Shown: positions 58,807 to 64,000 of the stretch, piece after piece | Numbering within the stretch: the stretch's first letter is position 1 | Layout of the letters: the number at the start of each line of letters is the position of its first letter | NCBI RefSeq assembly: GCF_014197035.1 | Contig: NZ_JACIEU010000019.1 | Location: 1 to 64,000, forward strand | Direction: 5' to 3' | DNA: 64,000 nucleotides | Source of the DNA: Sphingobium scionense | GTDB lineage: Bacteria > Pseudomonadota > Alphaproteobacteria > Sphingomonadales > Sphingomonadaceae | The notes under the pieces: model-generated | What the model was told of the DNA's origin: nothing | Databases searched by the model: none | What the model saw: only the letters and a program-made list of their open reading frames with translations | Program-made: the position numbers and the translations under genes

Positions 58807-60026
58807 TCCATTGGGGCGCCCGCCAGTTCGCGATAGACGCGCGCCACCGAATTCAGGACATGGTCCCAGCGATAGTCGGCCGCCGTCGCCTCCGCCGCGT
58901 GGCCAAGCCGCCGCCTTAGGCCGGTGTCGTGGACGAGGGAAGCCAGGCCGTCGGCATAGGCGCGAACGTCGCCGGGCGGGACCAGCAGGCCATTGACGCC
59001 ATTATCGATCAGCGCGGATGCGCTGGGGACGTCGGCCGACAGGACGGCAAGGCCGCTGGCCATCGCCTCCAGATTGACGTTGCCAAACGCTTCCGTGACG
59101 CTGGGATTGACCAATATGTCGGCGCTGGCGACCAGTGCGCCGAGACGCGCCCCTTCGACATGGCCGGCGAAGCTGGCATTGGGCAAATGGCGTGCAAGGG
59201 CGTCGCGCGCCGGGCCATCGCCCAGGATCAGGGGGCGCAGCGACAGACCGCTGGCGCGCGCCGCCATGATGGCGTCGGCGAAGATATCGAGCCCCTTTTC
59301 CCGGACCAGCCGGCCGAAGAAGAGCGGCACGACATCGTCGGGCGCATAGCCAAGCTGGGCGCGCAGGCTTTCGTCCCGCATCGCCGGGTGGAAGACGGAT
59401 CGATCGACGCCCCGGCTCCAGAGGGCAATGCGCTCGGCGCCATGGGTCGCGGCCAGTTCCGCAGCGATCGGCGGGGTCGGGGCGAGGATGTGGTCGCAAT
59501 CGCCATAGAAGCGATCGAGATAGGCCTCGACCTGTCGCCGCAGGAAGCCGAGGCGATAATAAGTCAGATAGGTCTCGAAACGGGTGTGCAGGCTGGCGAC
59601 GGTCGGAACGGCGTTGCGCCGCGCCCAGTTCAGCGCCTGCCGGCCGAGCAGGTCGGGCGCGGACAGATGCACGATATCAGGCTGGAACGCCTCCAGATCG
59701 GCGCGGGCGGCACGGGCCAGGCCGATCGCGAGCCGATATTCCGGGCGACCGGGAATGCAGAGCGAGCGCACCGATCGGACATCACCGGCCGAGGGGAAAG
59801 CGGGTGTCGGCGCGGTGGGCGAATAGATGCGCACCTCTGCGCCATGCTGGTCCAGCATATGCCGGACCAGGCGGTTGAGCGCCCGGTTCGCGCCGTCGCG
59901 GACGCAAGCATAATTGCCCGAAAATAGTGCGATCTTCAGCGGCCGGGATGATGCCGACGCCGCGGCGACCGGCAGGGCGGCATGAATATGGGCGCGAAGG
60001 GAAGAGAGCGGGGAATGCAGCGTCAT
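58803..60026 (-). CDS. GT4-family glycosyltransferase
   Basis: A 407-residue retaining glycosyltransferase of the GT-B fold (GT4). The N-terminal half has IALFSGNYACVRDGANRALNRLVRHML and DIVHLSAPDLLGRQALNWARRNAVPTVASLHTRFETYLTYY, the C-terminal half VPLFFGRLVREKGLDIFADAIM, LILGDGPARDAL and the E-x7-E motif in VTEAFGNVNLEAMASGLAVLSAD. It resembles the MgtA/sqdX group that moves mannose or sulfoquinovose to lipid acceptors. It overlaps the sigma gene by 4 bases. The acceptor is unknown; a lipid or glycan made in response to envelope conditions is one guess. Confidence 0.88.
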   Translation of the reverse strand: MTLHSPLSSLRAHIHAALPVAAASASSRPLKIALFSGNYACVRDGANRALNRLVRHMLDQHGAEVRIYSPTAPTPAFPSAGDVRSVRSLCIPGRPEYRLAIGLARAARADLEAFQPDIVHLSAPDLLGRQALNWARRNAVPTVASLHTRFETYLTYYRLGFLRRQVEAYLDRFYGDCDHILAPTPPIAAELAATHGAERIALWSRGVDRSVFHPAMRDESLRAQLGYAPDDVVPLFFGRLVREKGLDIFADAIMAARASGLSLRPLILGDGPARDALARHLPNASFAGHVEGARLGALVASADILVNPSVTEAFGNVNLEAMASGLAVLSADVPSASALIDNGVNGLLVPPGDVRAYADGLASLVHDTGLRRRLGHAAEATAADYRWDHVLNSVARVYRELAGAPME

Positions 60027-60072
60027 GCCCCGCTTACGCTTGTCGGATTGCGCCTATTCCATTGATGGCCAA

Positions 60073-60798
60073 TTAAAATTGACGAATGATGCGCAGGCCG
60101 GCGGTGGGACGGAAGACATCGCCGCGCGGCCGTTCCGCGCCAAGGCCCGCCTGCATGGCGAAATTGACGCCCAGTTGCTGGTGCAATTGCGGGATCAGCA
60201 GCAGGCCGCCTTCGCTGCCGCCCTGATAGTTGATCTCCAGCCCCAATATCTGCCCATCGCGGCTGTTGTAGAAGGCGGAATGGTTGAGGATTACCCCATT
60301 GCGGCCATGGCCGCCCGACAGCTTTACGTCGGCTAGGCCCGCCATCGTCACGCTGCTCCAGCGGCTATTATAGCGATGGGCGGCCATATAGGCGAAGCTG
60401 CTGCGATACTGTTTGGCGCGGCGGTCATAGATGCCGAGATATTGAACACCATGGCCGGTGCGCCCGCCGCCGGTGGTCCCGAAACTCGCCTGCAGGCCCA
60501 GCTTCAGTTCGGCGAGGCGGCCGTTGACGAAGGGCAGTTCGCCCTCGATCGCGAAACCGTCGGCAAAGGCATATTCGACCTCCGGCGCCCAATGGACGGC
60601 GTCGTCATCGCCCGACAGCGGAACGGTTGCCAGCGTATTGACCTCCAGTTCGCCGCGCTTGGCGCCCAGCGGCCGCATCATGTCGAAGATCATCGGTTCG
60701 GGCACGTCGGGATAGGCGTCGGACGCCAGCGCGACATCGCCCAGAATGGCGCTCGCCATGGCGGCAAGGCCATGGCGGGAAAGGGATCGAACGGACAA
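60073..60798 (-). CDS. Probable outer-membrane beta-barrel protein, function unknown
   Basis: A 241-residue protein. A weak signal peptide (GLAAMASAILGDVALA) is followed by PEPMIFDMMRPLGAKRGELEVNTLATVPL and alternating strands (WAPEVEYAFADGFAIEGELPFVNGRLAELKLGLQASF, AGLADVKLSGGHGRNGVILNHSAFY, LHQQLGVNFAMQAGLGAE), ending in a C-terminal RPTAGLRIIRQF strand like outer-membrane barrels. I do not recognise a named family. It lies upstream of the glycosyltransferase gene on the same strand with 46 bases between, and could belong to the same transcript. Function is not assigned. Confidence 0.6.
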   Translation of the reverse strand: MSVRSLSRHGLAAMASAILGDVALASDAYPDVPEPMIFDMMRPLGAKRGELEVNTLATVPLSGDDDAVHWAPEVEYAFADGFAIEGELPFVNGRLAELKLGLQASFGTTGGGRTGHGVQYLGIYDRRAKQYRSSFAYMAAHRYNSRWSSVTMAGLADVKLSGGHGRNGVILNHSAFYNSRDGQILGLEINYQGGSEGGLLLIPQLHQQLGVNFAMQAGLGAERPRGDVFRPTAGLRIIRQF

Positions 60799-60877
60799 GG
60801 AAGGCTGCTCCCGCGATGAGGATGTGAGGATTCACATCGCCGTCTACGCGGGAGCGGGCGCCTTTATTCCCTGAGGG

Positions 60878-62410
60878 TCAGAGGCAGGCTTCCAGATAAG
60901 GCTGATCGAAGCCGAACATGCGCGCCTTGTCGAGCGTATAGGGGCGCAGGCCCATCGAGCGATATTCGCCGATGATCTTACCGCTGTCATCCTCGTCATG
61001 ATATTCGAACTTGAACAGTTCCTGGGTGACGATGACGTCGCCTTCCATGCCGATCACCTCGGTCACATTGGTGACGCGGCGCGAGCCGTCGCGCAGACGC
61101 TTGACCTGAACGATCAGGTCGACCGAGTCGGCGATCTGCTTGGAAATGGCTTCCTTCGGGATCTTGATGTCGCCCATCAGGATCATGTTTTCCATACGGC
61201 CCAGGCATTCGCGCGGCGAGTTGCTGTGGAGCGTACACATGGAGCCGTCATGGCCGGTGTTCATCGCGGCGAGCAGGTCGAAACATTCCGCGCCACGAAT
61301 TTCGCCCAGGATGATGCGGTCGGGACGCATACGCAGGGCGTTCTTGACGAGATCGCCGATGGTGATCGCGCCCTGGCCTTCCAGGTTGGGCGGGCGGGTT
61401 TCGAGCGGCAGCCAGTGCGGCTGCTGCAGGCGCAGTTCGGCCGCGTCCTCGATAGTCAGCACGCGCTCGCCCGGATCGATCATCTTCGACAGCGCATTGA
61501 GCATCGTCGTCTTGCCCGAACCGGTACCGCCCGAAATGACGATGTTGAAACGGCAGGCGCCGGCGATCTTGAGCGCGGTCGCCATCTTCTGGTTCATCGC
61601 GCCCCACTGGGCGAGCATGTCGATGGTGATCGGCTTGGCCGAGAATTTACGGATCGAGATGGCCGTGCCCTTGAGGCTGAGCGGCGGCACGATCACGTTG
61701 ACACGCGAACCATCGGGCAGGCGGGCGTCGGCCAGCGGCGTGGTCTGGTCGACGCGGCGGCCGACCTTGTTCACGATGCGCTGGGCGATCTGGAACAGAT
61801 GCTCTTCATCGCGAAACTTGATCGGCGCGATCTGGAGCTTGCCCTTCTTTTCGACATAGGTCTGTTCCGGGCCGTTGACCATGATGTCGCTGATGTCCGG
61901 GTCGGACAGCAGTTCTTCGAGCGGACCGAGGCCGAGCAGTTCATCGACCAGAACCTTTTCCAGCGCGAACTGTTCGCGGCGGTTGAGGGTCAGTTTCAGT
62001 TCTGCCAGCACTTCCATGATGATCGGGCGGAATTCTTCCGCCAGTTCATCCTTGGTGAGGGTCGCGGCCGCTTCAGGATCGACGCGTTCGAGCAGGCGCG
62101 GCAGCACCTGTTCCTTGATCTTGTGAACCGACGCCTCGAACCCCTGCGGACCGGCATCGGCGACATGTTCGGCATTGGCGCGTTCGGACAGGCGCGACAT
62201 GGCGTCCGCATTGCGCTGCATCTGGCTGGTCGGGGCCGACAGCGGATCGAGCGGAATGTCTCCCGGCAGCGCCGCCAGATCGAGCGGCGGGAACTGGTCG
62301 CCGCCACGTGGGGCCTCATCACGGGCGCCGCCGGCGCTGTGCATCGGCCGGGCGACGCCGAATCCCGGCTTGATGCCGGCAGGTCCATTTTTCCGTCCAA
62401 ATGCGCTCAT
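60878..62410 (-). CDS. cpaF: CpaF/TadA-type secretion ATPase
   Basis: A 510-residue hexameric ATPase of the type IV pilus Tad system. The start at 62410 (MSAFGRKNGPAG) has GGAGAG in front. It has the N-terminal helical part (VHKIKEQVLPRLLERVDPEAAATL, KLTLNRREQFALEKVLVDELLGLGPLEELLSDPDISDIMVNG), Walker A GGTGSGKTT (residues 294-302), GERVLTIEDAAELRL, and the Asp-box and Walker B region MRPDRIILGEIRGAECFDLLAAMNTGHDGSMCTLHSNSPRECLGRMENM. CpaF drives assembly of Flp pili for surface attachment. Its start overlaps the stop of the upstream polytopic membrane protein gene (ATGA). No other tad/cpa gene lies within the window. Confidence 0.93.
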   Translation of the reverse strand: MSAFGRKNGPAGIKPGFGVARPMHSAGGARDEAPRGGDQFPPLDLAALPGDIPLDPLSAPTSQMQRNADAMSRLSERANAEHVADAGPQGFEASVHKIKEQVLPRLLERVDPEAAATLTKDELAEEFRPIIMEVLAELKLTLNRREQFALEKVLVDELLGLGPLEELLSDPDISDIMVNGPEQTYVEKKGKLQIAPIKFRDEEHLFQIAQRIVNKVGRRVDQTTPLADARLPDGSRVNVIVPPLSLKGTAISIRKFSAKPITIDMLAQWGAMNQKMATALKIAGACRFNIVISGGTGSGKTTMLNALSKMIDPGERVLTIEDAAELRLQQPHWLPLETRPPNLEGQGAITIGDLVKNALRMRPDRIILGEIRGAECFDLLAAMNTGHDGSMCTLHSNSPRECLGRMENMILMGDIKIPKEAISKQIADSVDLIVQVKRLRDGSRRVTNVTEVIGMEGDVIVTQELFKFEYHDEDDSGKIIGEYRSMGLRPYTLDKARMFGFDQPYLEACL

Positions 62411-63972
62411 AACTCTCCGCCGGAATTCTGCGATCGGGCCAGCCACCCCAAAATGGGCCGATTCACCATGGCTGGAGAAGGTGAATAAGCTGGAAACTTT
62501 GACAAATGGCTAATGGGTCGGCGCCACAGAAGGAGCGCCAGCATCAGCACAGCGGCAAGGCTGATGGCCGTGCCGACGCTTTCCTGCCACAGGCGGACGC
62601 GTTCGATCCGGTAGATGCCCGGTCGTGCATCGAAGTGGATCAGCGGGCCATGGGAAGGCACCGGCTGACCGTTGTGCGTCACCCGCCAGATCGGGAAGGC
62701 GGCATGGCCCATGGTCACGGGACCGGGGCGGGTGACGACGATCCGGTCGCCGCGCGGCAGGGCGCGCCAGGGGCGCAGGTCGGTCGAGCGATCATAGCGA
62801 TCGACGCGGGCAATGTCGAAACCGGCCGGAAGATATTCGGGGGCGTCGGGGACGATCCGGTCGAGCCGGGCATAGTCGATCGGCAGGCGCAGATTGGCGC
62901 GGGTGATGGCGCCGCTGACCAGATAGGGGAACAGCAGCAGCATGCCGACACCCGCGAGCAAGACAGGCCGGGGACGATAGGTCATCAGCGCGGTGACGGT
63001 CGCAAATTCGACGATGCCCAGCGCTCGCCAGGGGAATTGCGTCTTGTCCAGAAGGTCGATCTGCCAGAGGAACGGGATGAGGTTGATCGACGCCAGGGCG
63101 GTGACGATCGCGATCCCCGACCAGATCGACCGGCCGGGCCAAGCCAACAGTCCCAGTCCCAGCGCGATGCAGGGAAATAGCACGAAATCTTCGCGCCAGA
63201 TCGACCAGTTGGCGGCGTGATATTTGCCGGTCCATAGCAAGGCAGTCGACATATGCGCCTGCAGCGTGGCGGCGGGCAACAGGTAGAAGGCGGCCAGGGC
63301 AAAGGCGAGGATGCCTGCGATCAGTCCGGGAACCAGCGTCGAGCGGTCCTGCCATATCCGATGCAGCATCAGCGGCGCGATCAGGAACAGGCCGGTGAGC
63401 GTGGCCACCGGCAAATGGGTGAGAATGAGCGCGCCATAGCTGAGCGCGAGCAGGGCGATGCCGCCGCGCGAGGGCAGGCGCGCAATCCCCAGGGCAATCA
63501 GCGGCAGCCAGATGAAGGCAGCAAATTCGGCCAGTGCGCCGCGCACATAGAAATCATGGAGATGATAGGGCGCCAGCATATAGAGCGCGGCGCCCAGCAG
63601 CGGATGCGTACCCCGCGACGCAAGCCAGCGATGCATCGTCATGCCCGACGCGACGAGCAGCAGGAGCGCGGCGACATTGATCGCCTGGAGAACCGAAAGG
63701 CCCATCGCCGCCAGGCCGCCTGACAGCCAATAGGCGAGCGGCGGATAGAAATAGAAGGTCGGGCTGCCCATCCCTTCGAAGCTGCGGGGGAGCCAGCGTT
63801 CATACAGGTGCCCTGCCGCCATTTGCTCGCCGAAATGGCCGGTCCACATATAATTATAGAGATAGGAATGGCTGGCCCCTGGGCCGAACAGGAAGGAGGG
63901 CAGCATCAACAGGAGGCCTAGCGCGGCCAATATGGTCGTGGGGTGACGAAGAAGGCCGGAGGCGAAGCGCAT
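62407..63972 (-). CDS. Polytopic membrane protein (PMT/DUF6541-like), function unknown
   Basis: A 521-residue protein with about 10 hydrophobic helices (HPTTILAALGLLLMLPSFLFG; LQAINVAALLLLVASGMTM; LVPGLIAGILAFALAAFYLLPAATL; GIAIVTALASINLIPFLWQI) and one soluble domain near the end (about residues 350-470). The short luminal segment HSYLYNYMWTGHFGEQMAAGHLYERWLPRSFEGMGSPTFYFYPPLAYWL, with two acidic residues, resembles the first loop of glycosyltransferase-type membrane proteins (6-pyruvoyl-tetrahydropterin-synthase-related or PMT-like). It overlaps cpaF by 4 bases, so both are one operon. A role in modifying pilin or an envelope glycan is a guess from this link. Confidence 0.6.
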   Translation of the reverse strand: MRFASGLLRHPTTILAALGLLLMLPSFLFGPGASHSYLYNYMWTGHFGEQMAAGHLYERWLPRSFEGMGSPTFYFYPPLAYWLSGGLAAMGLSVLQAINVAALLLLVASGMTMHRWLASRGTHPLLGAALYMLAPYHLHDFYVRGALAEFAAFIWLPLIALGIARLPSRGGIALLALSYGALILTHLPVATLTGLFLIAPLMLHRIWQDRSTLVPGLIAGILAFALAAFYLLPAATLQAHMSTALLWTGKYHAANWSIWREDFVLFPCIALGLGLLAWPGRSIWSGIAIVTALASINLIPFLWQIDLLDKTQFPWRALGIVEFATVTALMTYRPRPVLLAGVGMLLLFPYLVSGAITRANLRLPIDYARLDRIVPDAPEYLPAGFDIARVDRYDRSTDLRPWRALPRGDRIVVTRPGPVTMGHAAFPIWRVTHNGQPVPSHGPLIHFDARPGIYRIERVRLWQESVGTAISLAAVLMLALLLWRRPISHLSKFPAYSPSPAMVNRPILGWLARSQNSGGEL

Positions 63973-64000
63973 GGCGGCCCTGATGCCGCAATAGGGTAAA

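Noticed and set aside
1..64000. CRISPR arrays, prophage genes, integrases
   Set aside because: No regularly spaced direct repeats with unique spacers, no cas genes, no phage structural genes and no integrase next to tRNA-Cys were seen.

Overview
The window is high-GC, densely coded chromosomal DNA from an alphaproteobacterium, most likely a sphingomonad (Sphingobium, Sphingomonas or Novosphingobium type). The evidence is three large TonB-dependent receptors, a PopZ-family protein, the gene order pcm-tolC-popZ-S9 peptidase-valS, a CpaF ATPase, and a catabolic island using protocatechuate 4,5-cleavage (Lig-type) enzymes. The genus is inferred from gene content only; no rRNA gene is present.

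Layout. (1) 1-14.6 kb: the window opens in what looks like the end of an IS21-type insertion element that has cut an Old Yellow Enzyme gene, leaving its 3' part. Then comes a minus-strand operon TonB receptor > secreted alpha/beta hydrolase > PEBP-carboxylesterase fusion > GlcG/HbpS-like protein. A Tat-exported lactonase-like propeller, a second TonB receptor, a Tat-exported PD40 propeller and a dienelactone hydrolase follow. Together these look like capture and outside-the-cytoplasm trimming of an ester- or lactone-containing aromatic. (2) 14.7-26.4 kb: a LysR regulator with two DNA-binding domains diverges from a plus-strand catabolic operon. The operon holds a dihydroxyphthalate-decarboxylase-like protein, a LigJ-type 4-oxalomesaconate hydratase, a second amidohydrolase, an MFS importer, a LigB-like extradiol dioxygenase, an HpcH/HpaI aldolase, a ThDP decarboxylase, a second decarboxylase-like protein and an SDR. 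Read as a path: import, decarboxylation, ring opening, hydration, aldol cleavage to central metabolites. The true substrate is unknown. (3) 26.4-31.1 kb: palindromic intergenic repeats, then an outer-membrane barrel, an MFS exporter and a second ThDP enzyme on the minus strand.

(4) 31.1-50.9 kb: core genome. tRNA-Cys, pcm, tolC, popZ, an S9 peptidase, a small gene plus zeta-toxin-like kinase, valS, a MATE pump, a HerA-type ATPase, an acyltransferase, a luciferase-like oxidoreductase, an Hpt protein, tusA-like, der, bamB, a TPR membrane protein and panB. (5) 51-54.7 kb: a TonB receptor with a YezD-like protein and an RBBP9-type hydrolase, a possible sulfur-scavenging group. (6) 54.8-64 kb: a PRC-barrel protein, OsmC, a DMT transporter, a secreted methyltransferase-like protein, a tightly overlapped GT4-ECF sigma-anti-sigma operon, an outer-membrane protein, cpaF and a polytopic membrane protein.

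The most interesting part is region 2 with its flanks. It looks like a complete but unassigned meta-cleavage pathway, with a ring-cleavage enzyme that has Gln where LigB has an iron-binding His, two paralogous decarboxylase-like proteins, a double-HTH regulator and a set of helically spaced repeats in front of the operon that recur near two other genes of the region.
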